64,000 bases of DNA from contig CAZQCG010000020.1 of the NCBI GenBank assembly GCA_964592425.1, forward strand, positions 1 to 64,000. The letters are read 5' to 3'. How positions within the stretch are numbered: position 1 is the first letter of the stretch; every line of letters starts with the position of its first letter. This DNA is from Viridilinea sp964592425. GTDB taxonomy: Bacteria > Chloroflexota > Chloroflexia > Chloroflexales > Chloroflexaceae. Positions 45,901 through 51,971 of the stretch are shown in pieces. The position numbers and the translations under genes are program-made. The notes under the pieces are model-generated. The model did no database searches. It saw nothing but the letters and a program-made list of their open reading frames with translations, and was not told the origin of the DNA.

Positions 45901-46489
45901 CGCGCCCGGCGACGATATTGGGCAACTCACCCGGCATCGTATCCTCGCTGACACCGGGCAACTTACGATCCATCACCGCGTGAAACTGGGCCAGCAGCGC
46001 CGCCTGGGCCTCACGGCCAAGTGCCTGGAAGGCCGGGGTTGCGCGCAGGTAGTTCGCATATTCAGGGAAGAAAATGCGCTGGGTCGTCAGGTAGTGCAGC
46101 TCACCGCCCATAGCCGTACCAAGAATAACCCCGGTATTCTCGGTATTGAGCGGGCGGTCGGGGTAGCCATAGTCACCCAGGGCCTCAGCGGCGATCGTGA
46201 CCGCCCACTGCTGGCCCTGGTCCATCGCATTGGCGACACGGGGTGGAATACGGAAGCGCTGCCAATCAAACTGAAAGCCCCGCACCCAGCCACCGATCTT
46301 GCTGTAGGTCTTATCGGGGGCGTTATGGTCGGGGTCGTAATAATCGGCAACGCTCCAGCGCTCAGGCGGGGTCTCGCTGATGCTGTAGCGCCGATTGAGA
46401 ATGTTCTGCCAGAAAGCCCTGGCGTTAGGCGCATCGGGCAAAACTGCGCCAACGCCGACAACGGCGATAGCGCGGCTTGGGTTATCCAT
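36917..46489 (-). CDS. Multidomain PUFA/polyketide-type synthase: KS-AT-KS-(ACP)6-KR-DH
   Basis: A product of about 3190 residues. Domains read: KS1 (about 5-450; Cys214 in DAACAST, His in EAHGTST and NIGHLKAG); malonyl-type AT (about 600-910; PGQGSQ, GHSLGEYG); second KS (about 1035-1540; Cys in NAACAST, SHETY, GHPMG); six near-identical carriers (about 1690-2320); KR (about 2590-2865; TGAAGGI, then the Ser/Tyr/Asn of SSVAGRFGNSGQTDYSSAND); hotdog dehydratase (about 2915-3190; DHKIEGTPVLPG). It resembles PfaA of omega-3 fatty acid synthases but has an inserted KS and fused DH. No enoyl reductase or thioesterase is seen. ATG 46489 is favoured by AGGAG 8 bp upstream; 46495 is the alternative. 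The product is unknown. Confidence 0.93.
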   Translation of the reverse strand: MDNPSRAIAVVGVGAVLPDAPNARAFWQNILNRRYSISETPPERWSVADYYDPDHNAPDKTYSKIGGWVRGFQFDWQRFRIPPRVANAMDQGQQWAVTIAAEALGDYGYPDRPLNTENTGVILGTAMGGELHYLTTQRIFFPEYANYLRATPAFQALGREAQAALLAQFHAVMDRKLPGVSEDTMPGELPNIVAGRVANVLNLRGPNFITDAACASTFAAVAAAVEMLSEGHVDAVITGGVDRNMGISTFVKFCKIGALSAIGTRPFGDGADGFVMGEGSAAFLLKRLEDAERDGDTIYAVIRGVGASSDGKGKGITAPNPIGQVYAVERAWKNAGLDPATCTLIEAHGTSTRVGDVVEAESLSKVFGRAERGRIGLGSAKSNIGHLKAGAGAAGLLKAVFAIHEKILPPTLNADPPNPNMDFSATPFYLLNEAREWERPAAFPRRAAVSAYGFGGTNFHMVLEEYVPGMIRTEPQRYQGADVPASSDTNVDPNRHYAAPAQIAQKPPVRGILALGGDTPAELAAQASDALNRARGGWMPPVAAPDLVVLRKAERLVIDFADAHELADKLAKAAKAATLNVPAAWKPLASQGIFRGSGKAAGKVAFLFPGQGSQYLNMGRELVALSPAVANVFKEADAVMTPILGRPLTDFLFVDSTDPAVIKQAERALMQTAITQPAMLTLDVALLTLLSEYGVRPDMVMGHSLGEYGALVAAGVMPFAEALEAAAARGAEMTKVSMDDNGWMAAVMAPLEVVETTLREIDGYVVAANINSYSQAVIGGTSKAVETAINQFVQKGFQAQRIPVSHAFHTRIVAPASGPLRKVLDRLHIREPELPLVANVTGELYPTTVEAIKDMLEQQIASPVQWVKGLETLYREGCRIFLECGPKKALKGFVDDVIGSRPDVASLFTNHPKTGEVASFNQALCGLYAAGLAAQDMPAAVPAAAPARATVSVAAPQAVGRVSAVDAELAQASPVEDTRVTQTERHTPSAPAHNNGAAGLNDLGTLLAEALRAAGTAERGAAAHPTGGAYDRNLPPTGSVVISGTGLGLPGAEKAIMAEDNATRILRGDQLIDLIPERFRRKIVQKRVTRVVKGEDGAGSFQTIEDSDEVIKLAGRPGHFDLAEEYGVPAKLVAALDITSQLAMAAGLDALREAGIPLVQTYKKTSRGTFLPERWMLPEALRDETGIIFASAFPGYDNLTSEFERYYAHENRVQLLEELEALRNQTNDEVTQLALLRRIAALREEIAANPYTLDRNFLFRILTMGHSQMAEYIGARGPNAHVNAACASTAQGIAIAEDWIRTGRCRRVLVIGADNVTSDQLMAWIGSGFLATGAAATDAKLEEAALPFDRRRHGTILGMGACALVVESEDAVRERGMRGVVELLASENNNSAFHGTRLDVSHISQVMESLVRSAERRFGVDRRAMAAQTVFVSHETYTPARGGSASAEIAALRQTFGPAADEVVISNTKGFTGHPMGVGIEDVIAVKILEHGIVPPVPNYREPDPELGTLNLSRGGRYPVRYAIHLAAGFGSQIALTLLRRIPGPSERVDSRQRYDYWCAQISGYDRATTEVAQRVLRVKAQGAPTRTPAPSPWQPGTGPTLRADYAPDLVVSHLAIQPRPALPSPAPAPAVNGKASAPPVEARPAPAPVAPRPAAPAPVAPAAVAPPPAPVAPAPVVATPAPAPVAPPAPALDPVATQVMAIVAEKTGYPSEMLDLDLDLEADLGVDTVKQAETFAAVRETFGIGRIDNLRLRDYPTMRAVIGFVRTHRPDLAEVVAPAPAPVAVPVAAPAAPAAPAIDPVAAQVMAIVAEKTGYPSEMLDLDLDLEADLGVDTVKQAETFAAVRETFGIGRIDDLRLRDYPTMRAVIGFVRTHRPDLAEVVAPAPAPVAVPAATPAAPAVPALDPVAAQVMAIVAEKTGYPSEMLDLDLDLEADLGVDTVKQAETFAAVRETFGIGRIDDLKLRDYPTMRAVIGFVHTHRPDLAVVAAPAPVAVPAAVPAAPAAPAIDPVAAQVMAIVAEKTGYPQEMLDLDLDLEADLGVDTVKQAETFAAVRETFGIGRIDDLKLRDYPTMRAVIGFVHTHRPDLAVVAAPPAPVAPPPPAAAPALAFSAPAVVAPTPAAPPVAPPAAPALDPVTAQVMAIVADKTGYPSEMLELDLDLEADLGVDTVKQAETFAAVRETFGIGRIDDLKLRDYPTLRAVIGFVHTHRPDLAAAAAPVAAPTASAAVAAPAAPAAPALDPVTAQVMAIVADKTGYPSEMLELDLDLEADLGVDTVKQAETFAAVRETFGIGRIDDLKLRDYPTLRAVIGFVHTHRPDLAGAAAPVAAPAAPAAAPAAAEPVAKGLPISGDLSAANRAPRRVAVPVLRPALDLCKSTGVSLEGARVVLMMDKGGVAKALASRLEKRGATVLSIESPPAEGEVEGLIQGILADGPVSGLYWLPALDAEPELEELDLAQWRELNRVRVKNLFRAARTLLNAQPEAAPFLVVATRLGGQHGYDEQGAASPLGGAVTGFAKAYKRERPDVLVKAVDFEPGRKAVEPAEALIAETLSDPGVVEVGYSDGLRLSVSLEERPARDGQPGMHLGPETVYLVTGAAGGITSAIIGDLASAGAGGSFYLLDLTPAPAADDAHIALFRQGRETLKAALIAEAKASGEKVTPVQIDRTIMGVERSEAALRAIEMVQRAGGTAYYRSLDLRDGAAVTAVVDEVRQTHGRIDVLLHAGGIEISRAMTEKAPEEFDRVFDIKADGFFSLLRAARGLPIGATVSFSSVAGRFGNSGQTDYSSANDLLCKLSSSMRRWRPETRAIVIDWTAWGGIGMATRGSIPRIMEMAGIDMLPPEVGIPTIRRELTAGGVRDEIVVGLRLGILTQEFDEHGGLDPEKVAAVLAAREHPLMMIGAVRSAGLYSGVVAETALDPATQPFLYDHKIEGTPVLPGVMGTEGFAELAGLLAPGFRVARIEHERLDSPVKFHRSQPRTLKLKAVVRPVGGGELIARTELSSVFQPAVAPGHTPPPAQETVHFRAEVRLARGEAPQSQVELPRDNDMARVVERHEIYKVYFHGPAYQVLDKVLLTDDMAIGLMSTDLPPDSSPPDAEQVVDPRMLELCFQTAGVWEIAHSEQMALPSSLDGLEVYRHLSQAEGAQIYAIITPVEAGAAFDAQVVDDNGNVYLSLSGYRTSKLPGTAKL
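39525..41415 (-). repeat. Six tandem acyl-carrier repeats within the synthase
   Basis: Six carrier units of about 80 residues are separated by Ala/Pro/Val linkers of varying length. All read KTGYP-x-EML, then EADLGVDTVKQAETF. At the position where PfaA carriers have the Ser of GIDSIK, all six have Thr (codons ACG or ACA). Near-identity at DNA level suggests recent duplication or gene conversion. The array could vary in number between strains. Confidence 0.9.
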
Positions 46490-46517
46490 GCTCATCTCTC
46501 CTGCGATCTTGGGATGT

Positions 46518-46539
46518 GGATGCGGGTGAGCCCGCATCC
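46518..46539. other. Hairpin in the acyl-CoA dehydrogenase-synthase gap
   Basis: GGATGCGGG / CCCGCATCC is a 9-bp stem with a 4-nt loop, about 30 bp upstream of the synthase start. The gap (46490-46628) also contains GACAAGCTCAGCCA, which recurs at 16851. It may affect read-through or translation of the synthase. Confidence 0.4.
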
Positions 46540-46628
46540 AACTGGCAATATCATCTACGCGACCGGGAAAGCTGGCACGCGTTCGCTTTGACAAGCTCAG
46601 CCAACGCGTATCCAGCCAGCAACATCAG

Positions 46629-48272
46629 CTACTCGGCCGGGAAGGCCGCGTTCAAACGCTCGGCGACCAGGTTCATATCCTCGATCTGGCCAGCCTGGGC
46701 CGCGTAGATCGCGTTGAGGTTGAGGCTCACCGCCAGGTTGGGATCGGTCTGTCCGGCAGCCATCGCCCAGCGCATCCCATCGGCACCCACCTTGATTGCC
46801 GCATCGCGGGCATGAACACGGGCCATCACGCGCTGCACCTCAGGCGTGAAGGGCGAAGCGGTGCTGGGGCTGTTGGCCGCCCGCTCACTGAAGATTGCGG
46901 CCGTCTCGACCCAGGCGATCAGCTCACCAAGACGGAAGAGGATGTGCTGGTTGCGCGTCAGACGGTCAAGGCGGCAGCGCTCGAGCAAGGTGGCCAATGA
47001 GCGCAGCGCCAGGGCCGCCGTGGCGGCACCGCTGTCGGAAACCTGGCGCGCAATCTGATCGAGCCGGGTCGCCCAGTCGTTGTAGAAGGCCCCACGCGTC
47101 TTCAGATGCTGCTGCCAGCGGTCACGGGCAATCGTCCACTCCATAATCTCCGAGGTGCCCTCGTAGATGCAGGTGATGCGGACATCGCGCTTGACCTTCT
47201 CGACCATATACTCTTTGGTATAACCATAGCCGCCGTGGGCCTGGATGGCATCCTCAGCCGCCTTATTGCCGCTCTCGGTGGCAAAATATTTGGCCACCGC
47301 ACCCTCAGTCTGCTGCTCGGGATCGCCGCCGTCGATGCGCTCGGCCACCCACTCGATATACAGGCGTGAGGCTTCCAGACGCACCGCGTTCGGCACCAGC
47401 AACTTGTGCGTATAGGCCTGCTTGGTCGAGAGCAGACCACCACCCTGCACACGGGTCTGGCCGTAGCGCACGGCCCGCTCAAGGGCGGCCCAACCACCAC
47501 CAAGGCCGAACGAGCCGACCATCAGGCGTGTATAGCCGAAGACGGCCTGGGCCTGGGCAAGGCCCTGTCCCTCAACCCCACCCACCAGGTTCTCGACCGG
47601 AATAAAGACCTCATCAAGGAAGAGCGCCGCCGTATTCGAGGCGCGAATGCCATGCTTATCCTCGGGCTTGCCGAAGCTAAAGCCAGGCTGACCTGCCTCC
47701 ATCACAAACCAGGTCGGCCCACCGGGCGCATTAGCCAGGATCGTGTAGAGCTTGGCCACGCCACCATTGGAGATCCACTGCTTGCGGCCCGAGATCTTAT
47801 AGCCAACGATGCGCCCGTCTTCTTCCACCGGCACCGCCCTGGTCGTCAGCGTGCCAAGATCCGAGCCAGCCTGGGGCTCAGTGGCCCCGTAGGCTACCAG
47901 CAGGCCCTCACGGGCGATGCGCCCCATCCAGTGGGCCTTCTGCTCGTCAGTGCCACCGACCACGATCGGGTCGGTGCCCAGGAAAGTGGCCAGCACGCCG
48001 GTGGCGATACCTAGGTCGATCCGTGCCATCTGCTCCGAAATGCGGTAGACATCGTAGGCCCCACCGCCAAGGCCGTCAAATTCCTCAGGAATAAAAATCA
48101 GGTGGACACCGATCTTGTCCGAATCGTAGAGATCCTGCAACACCTTATGCGGAAACTCGTCCCGCTCATCAAGCTCACGCAGATACTCCGGCTTGAGCTC
48201 TTTGGCAGCATACTCACGGATCGTCGCCAGCACCATCTCCAGCGTATCGGTATCCAGGGTCGAGGTCGTCAT
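46629..48272 (-). CDS. Acyl-CoA dehydrogenase family flavoprotein
   Basis: A 547-residue FAD enzyme. It has the N-terminal helical domain, GATEPQAGSDLGTLTTRA near 130-147, GYKISGRKQWISNGG near 158, and the C-terminal QAHGGYGYTKEYMVEKVKRD with the catalytic Glu in IYEGTSEI near 395. It is about 160 residues longer than a minimal acyl-CoA dehydrogenase, with an extra helical C-terminal domain (about 410-547). As first gene of the lipid operon, it may desaturate or reduce the synthase's acyl chain, since no enoyl reductase is in the synthase; this is inference. GGAGG 8 bp before ATG 48272 sets the start. Confidence 0.9.
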   Translation of the reverse strand: MTTSTLDTDTLEMVLATIREYAAKELKPEYLRELDERDEFPHKVLQDLYDSDKIGVHLIFIPEEFDGLGGGAYDVYRISEQMARIDLGIATGVLATFLGTDPIVVGGTDEQKAHWMGRIAREGLLVAYGATEPQAGSDLGTLTTRAVPVEEDGRIVGYKISGRKQWISNGGVAKLYTILANAPGGPTWFVMEAGQPGFSFGKPEDKHGIRASNTAALFLDEVFIPVENLVGGVEGQGLAQAQAVFGYTRLMVGSFGLGGGWAALERAVRYGQTRVQGGGLLSTKQAYTHKLLVPNAVRLEASRLYIEWVAERIDGGDPEQQTEGAVAKYFATESGNKAAEDAIQAHGGYGYTKEYMVEKVKRDVRITCIYEGTSEIMEWTIARDRWQQHLKTRGAFYNDWATRLDQIARQVSDSGAATAALALRSLATLLERCRLDRLTRNQHILFRLGELIAWVETAAIFSERAANSPSTASPFTPEVQRVMARVHARDAAIKVGADGMRWAMAAGQTDPNLAVSLNLNAIYAAQAGQIEDMNLVAERLNAAFPAE

Positions 48273-48307
48273 CGGGCGGTCCTCCCTCATGTTCGGCACA
48301 ACCAGTA

Positions 48308-48323
48308 GCCAGGCATGCCTGGC
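48308..48323. promoter_or_regulatory. Perfect 16-bp palindrome, candidate operator of the lipid operon
   Basis: GCCAGGCATGCCTGGC is fully self-complementary. It lies 15 bp downstream of a minus-strand TATAAT box and 36 bp before the first gene, where a bound repressor would block transcription. The regulator is unknown. Confidence 0.5.
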
Positions 48324-48337
48324 CCGCAGTGCGCGGA

Positions 48338-48343
48338 ATTATA
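48338..48343 (-). promoter_or_regulatory. Candidate -10 box of the lipid operon
   Basis: The minus strand reads TATAAT, about 66 bp upstream of the acyl-CoA dehydrogenase ATG. I see no good -35 hexamer, so an activator or alternative element might be required. Confidence 0.4.
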
Positions 48344-48718
48344 CCGCACACACGACAGGGCTGCATGGCCTGCGCTCAGGGAATCTGTGCCTTTGGCTGA
48401 AAGTGTCTGCTCGCATCATAGGCGACAGTTGCCGCTGCAACAGGTGAGGGATATTTATCTTGGGAGAAGGTTCATTCACTTTACCAAACCTTTCGCCCTG
48501 CCAACCATCTGCCCAGCATACTGCACACGCAGATGCACACCACCTGAGGTGATCAGGATGGCAGGCCAGATCAGGTATACTATGGACAGGAAGAGTGTGA
48601 CGACAAGCGTGCAGGCCTCAGGGCCTTAATGAGCACATCGAGCGCATCAGAACGCCAGGCGTGGCCCCTTCAATGATCCGACCGGCATGCACCTTGTTCA
48701 CCAGTCATAAGGCAAACC
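48344..48718. other. Intergenic region between the divergent lipid operon and map
   Basis: Non-coding sequence of lower GC than its surroundings, including TATACT at 48577-48582 that may serve map. I see no RNA gene or further motif in it. Confidence 0.5.
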
Positions 48719-49501
48719 ATGGCGATCACGCTAAAGAGCCCACGCCAGATTGAACTCCTGCGCGAATCGGGCCAGTTGGTGCGCGAAACTTTTGAGTTGC
48801 TGCGTGGGCAGATCCGGCCCGGCATCACCACCGCCGAGCTTGACGCCATCGCCGAGGAGTTTATCCGCTCACGCGGTGCCGATCCGATCTATAAAGGCTA
48901 CGTACCCCGCGGACGCAACGGCTGGTCGGGCATGCCGCCCTTTCCCGGCACCATCTGTGCCTCGATCAACGACGTTATCTGCCACGGCATTCCCAGCAAG
49001 AAAGATCGTCTGCGCCAGGGCGACATTATCGGCATCGACATCGGCCTGCGCCTGAACGGCTGGATCGGCGATGCCTGCGAGACCTTTGCTGTCGGCGAGG
49101 TGGACGCTGCCACCGACCAATTGCTCGCTACGGCCAGGCGCTGTCTCGAGCTCGGCATCGAACAGGCCTACCTCGGCAAGACCCTTGGCGACATCGGCGC
49201 AGCCATTCAGCACTACGCCGAAGGCCACGGCTTCTCCGTCGTGCGCGAATATACCGGCCACGGCCTCGGGCGCAACCTGCACGAAGATCCGAGCGTGCTG
49301 CACTACGGTGAACCTGGCACCGGGCGCAAGATCATGGTCGGCATGGTCTTCACAATCGAGCCGATGATCAACGCTGGCACCTACGAAACACGGGTTGACC
49401 GCGATGGCTGGACTGTGCGCACCGCCGACGGCCGGCGCTCGGCCCAGTTTGAGCATACGCTGGCGATCACGCCCGACGGGCCGATCCTGCTGACGGCCTA
49501 G
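48719..49501 (+). CDS. map: Methionine aminopeptidase, type I
   Basis: A 260-residue metallopeptidase that removes N-terminal Met from nascent proteins. Type I features are INDVICHGIP (His near 90), IGIDIGLRLNGWIGDACETF with two metal-binding Asp residues, YTGHGLGRNLHEDP (His near 181), FTIEPMINAG (Glu) and the late Glu in AQFEHTLAIT. Its length and motifs are normal. The downstream 92-residue gene starts 11 bp later. Confidence 0.97.
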   Translation: MAITLKSPRQIELLRESGQLVRETFELLRGQIRPGITTAELDAIAEEFIRSRGADPIYKGYVPRGRNGWSGMPPFPGTICASINDVICHGIPSKKDRLRQGDIIGIDIGLRLNGWIGDACETFAVGEVDAATDQLLATARRCLELGIEQAYLGKTLGDIGAAIQHYAEGHGFSVVREYTGHGLGRNLHEDPSVLHYGEPGTGRKIMVGMVFTIEPMINAGTYETRVDRDGWTVRTADGRRSAQFEHTLAITPDGPILLTA

Positions 49502-49512
49502 AACGCACTGTG

Positions 49513-49788
49513 ATGTCTACAACCCCATCCCTTGAACAGCAACTCATCGCTGCCCTGCGCGATGGGCAGACCGCAGAGGCACACCGCATTGGGGCCATGC
49601 TCTATGAGCGTGGCTTTGAGCCTGCCGCTATCGAGGCCGCCCTCAGCGCCTACCCCGAGCTGGAAGCGCAACTGGCCGACCTGCTGCGCCAGGTGGTGCC
49701 CCGCTCACGGCGTGCCGCTAAACGACGGGCCATTCGCAATGCCGAACAGCGGGACTGGGGGGATTGGCAAGAGGGCAAACGCAAGTAG
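49513..49788 (+). CDS. Small hypothetical protein downstream of map
   Basis: A 91-residue helical protein. It starts STTPSLEQQLIAALRDG and ends in a basic tail (RSRRAAKRRAIRNAE). It is probably co-transcribed with map. No family is recognised. An alternative GTG start is at 49510. It ends 9 bp before a convergent gene. Confidence 0.65.
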   Translation: MSTTPSLEQQLIAALRDGQTAEAHRIGAMLYERGFEPAAIEAALSAYPELEAQLADLLRQVVPRSRRAAKRRAIRNAEQRDWGDWQEGKRK

Positions 49789-49797
49789 CGTGAAAGC

Positions 49798-50265
49798 CTA
49801 ACCAACCCGATCGGCTGAGTACAGCCGATAGATCACCACCACTTGCGGGCCGCTCACATCACGCAGCAACAGCTCGACATCGCCTTTAGCTACGCTGCCG
49901 CGGCTGAGCGGATCAAAATTGGTGTCGCCCTCAATAAAGTAGTAGTAGGTTGTCCCGGCATAGTGCAGCCCACGCAGATTACTCATCCGGGCGTTCACCC
50001 CGGGGCGCACCTCCACCAGCGGGTCAAGCACATCGCCAACTAGGCGGGCCGTGATCGCCTCGTAGACGGGCCGCAGGTCATGGGCAGCAGCAAGCGGCGT
50101 GGCACTCGGCAGCAGCGCGCCAAGCGCCCAGGCCAGTATCCCAAAGAGCAGCAACAACTCCGTTGCGATCAGCATAACCAGGCTCTGCGCACCAAGGCTG
50201 TGCAGCGGCACAGCGCGGATGGCCGACCCTTGCTCAACACCACTATGTGTGCTTATAGCTGTCAT
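49798..50265 (-). CDS. Membrane-anchored hypothetical protein
   Basis: A 155-residue protein with a short cytoplasmic N terminus, one membrane span (about 28-52, LVMLIATELLLLFGILAWAL) and an extracytoplasmic domain containing YAGTTYYYFIEGDTNFDPLSR. I know no function for it. It is monocistronic and convergent with the map unit. The 140-bp region upstream (50266-50404) contains no obvious feature. Confidence 0.65.
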   Translation of the reverse strand: MTAISTHSGVEQGSAIRAVPLHSLGAQSLVMLIATELLLLFGILAWALGALLPSATPLAAAHDLRPVYEAITARLVGDVLDPLVEVRPGVNARMSNLRGLHYAGTTYYYFIEGDTNFDPLSRGSVAKGDVELLLRDVSGPQVVVIYRLYSADRVG

Positions 50266-50404
50266 CTGGCAACCCTCTGACGCGCTGATAGCTGCATTGC
50301 TAAATTAGTTGTGCGAGAAGAAACAAATTACGTCTGTGTAGCCTTAGTGTAGCAGAGGATGGCCATGGATGCTATAGGTCTAAGGTCATAAAAATGGTGA
50401 AATC

Positions 50405-50731
50405 TTGGTGAAAAGAGGCTATCAAGCAACGTCGATCTACGATCAACCCGTACGACAAAGCCGTCTGGCCCTGGTGCTTGTCGGGCTGGCCGGAGCGCTG
50501 GAAGCCCTCTTGCTGGCGCGCCTGATCGCCCGGCTGCTGGCCGCTCGCCCGGATAACCCGGCGCTCACTATGCTCTACACGCTGACCTGGCCCTTCGTTG
50601 CGCCGTTCGCCTTCCTCAACTACGATCAGCCGCCCTTTGGCGCAGTATTCGAACGCTCCACCCTGCTCGTGGTGGTTGGGCTGCCGATCATTGCCTATCT
50701 GGCATGGGCCTGGTTGAGGCCAGACGCTTAG
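50405..50731 (+). CDS. Small membrane protein, YggT-like
   Basis: A 108-residue protein with two or three hydrophobic segments (about 20-45, 55-72, 85-104) and the TWPFVAPFAFL motif, reminiscent of YggT family sequences. Start choice is uncertain: TTG 50405 or GTG 50408 are in frame and no clear ribosome site is visible. It is convergent with cysK. Confidence 0.55.
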   Translation: MVKRGYQATSIYDQPVRQSRLALVLVGLAGALEALLLARLIARLLAARPDNPALTMLYTLTWPFVAPFAFLNYDQPPFGAVFERSTLLVVVGLPIIAYLAWAWLRPDA

Positions 50732-50812
50732 CGGCTGACTGTAGGCGTGGAGGCACATAGATCTTCAGGGAAGAGCCGCTGGCCCTCCCCTTGCCCCTCC
50801 ACTAAAACAAGC

Positions 50813-51742
50813 CTATTCGTCACTATAGAGCGGCGTACTGAGGTAGCGCTCACCGTTGCTCGGAATAATTACCACCAGCAGCTTGCCAGCCGACTCAGGC
50901 CGACGGGCCACACGCAGGGCGGCCGTTACCGCTGCGCCGCTCGAAATGCCGACCATCAGCCCCTCCTCGCGGGCAAGGCGGCGGGCCATGGCGAAGGCAT
51001 CATCATTGGCGACCGGCTGGATCTCGTCGATTATCGCCGTATTGAGGATATCAGGCACAAAGCCGGCCCCGATGCCCTGGATCTTGTGTGGGCCGGGCTT
51101 GCCTCCCGCAAGCACCGGGCTGGCTTCGGGCTCCACTGCAACGACGCGAAAGCCGGGCCTGCGCGCTTTGAGGAGCTCACCAACACCAGTGATTGTGCCG
51201 CCTGTGCCTACCCCGGCTACCAAAATATCAACCTGGCCATCGGTGTCACGCCAGATCTCCTCGGCTGTCGTGCGGCGATGTACTTCGGGATTGGCCGGAT
51301 TCTTGAACTGTTGCGGCATAAAGCCGTTGGGCAGATCGGCCAGGATGGCCTCAGCACGGGCAATCGCTCCACGCATGCCCTCCGGGCCGGGGGTCAACTC
51401 CAACTCGGCACCGTAACCACGCAACAGCTTGCGCCGCTCGACGCTCATCGTCTCCGGCATGGTCAGGATGAGCCGGTAGCCCTTCGCAGCCGCCACAAAG
51501 GCCAGCCCGATCCCTGTATTACCGCTCGTTGGCTCGACCAGTACTGTCTCGCCAGGGCGGATCAAGCCTGCCTGCTCGGCTGCTTCGATCATCGCCAGGC
51601 CAATGCGATCTTTCACCGAGCTGGCCGGGTTGAAGAATTCGAGTTTGACGACGATGGTCGCTTTGCTGTCGTTCACCCGGTTGAGCCGTACCAGAGGTGT
51701 ATTGCCGACCAGTTCGGTGATTGCGTTATAGATGCGCGCCAT
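50813..51742 (-). CDS. cysK: Cysteine synthase A (O-acetylserine sulfhydrylase)
   Basis: A 309-residue PLP enzyme making cysteine from O-acetylserine and sulfide. The PLP Lys is in NPASSVKDRIG (Lys44). PTSGNTGIGLA near 68-78, the phosphate-binding GVGTGGTITG near 175 and GISSGAA near 263 are family blocks. It is expressed from its own promoter with a leader of about 85 nt containing a hairpin. Confidence 0.95.
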   Translation of the reverse strand: MARIYNAITELVGNTPLVRLNRVNDSKATIVVKLEFFNPASSVKDRIGLAMIEAAEQAGLIRPGETVLVEPTSGNTGIGLAFVAAAKGYRLILTMPETMSVERRKLLRGYGAELELTPGPEGMRGAIARAEAILADLPNGFMPQQFKNPANPEVHRRTTAEEIWRDTDGQVDILVAGVGTGGTITGVGELLKARRPGFRVVAVEPEASPVLAGGKPGPHKIQGIGAGFVPDILNTAIIDEIQPVANDDAFAMARRLAREEGLMVGISSGAAVTAALRVARRPESAGKLLVVIIPSNGERYLSTPLYSDE

Positions 51743-51798
51743 TGCTGCTCCTCAACTTTCCAGACAAGTCTGCTTGCCATGCTTTCTCGGCGGAGCGT

Positions 51799-51819
51799 TT
51801 GAGGGGCGCGGCCCCTCAA
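51799..51819 (-). other. Hairpin in the cysK 5' leader
   Basis: TTGAGGGGC / GCCCCTCAA (9-bp stem, 3-nt loop) falls inside the predicted transcript before cysK. It may be a stability or attenuator element. It does not look like a known riboswitch. Confidence 0.4.
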
Positions 51820-51834
51820 GCATCCTTGTTAACC

Positions 51835-51863
51835 ATTGTAGACCCAGCCTAACCTAAAGTCAA
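51835..51863 (-). promoter_or_regulatory. cysK promoter
   Basis: On the minus strand, TTGACT (51863-51858), a 17-bp spacer and TACAAT (51840-51835) lie about 93 bp upstream of cysK. This is one of the best sigma-70-like promoters in the window. Confidence 0.65.
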
Positions 51864-51874
51864 GTTTATAACTT

Positions 51875-51887
51875 ATCTTGTTAAGAT
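51875..51887. promoter_or_regulatory. ATCTT-GTT-AAGAT palindrome, candidate operator
   Basis: A 5-3-5 palindrome sits between the divergent cysK and 51972 genes. It overlaps the -35 of the rightward promoter and lies upstream of the cysK -35. A regulator bound here could repress one gene and affect the other. Confidence 0.4.
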
Positions 51888-51905
51888 TACACCTTGGCGT
51901 ATAAT
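51878..51905 (+). promoter_or_regulatory. Promoter of the 51972 gene
   Basis: TTGTTA (51878-51883), a 16-bp spacer and a perfect TATAAT (51900-51905) lie 66 bp before the start codon. Confidence 0.55.
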
Positions 51906-51971
51906 ACGCAGCGCAAAGCTCGTACTCCGTCTTTCTGAGAACTGCTGTCATGCGAGAAGGAGCTAACCACT

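Noticed and set aside
36917..46489. Calling the synthase a true PfaA omega-3 PUFA synthase
   Set aside because: Domain order (extra KS, fused DH), missing PfaB/C/D and the Thr carriers argue against a simple equivalence. Only relatedness is claimed.
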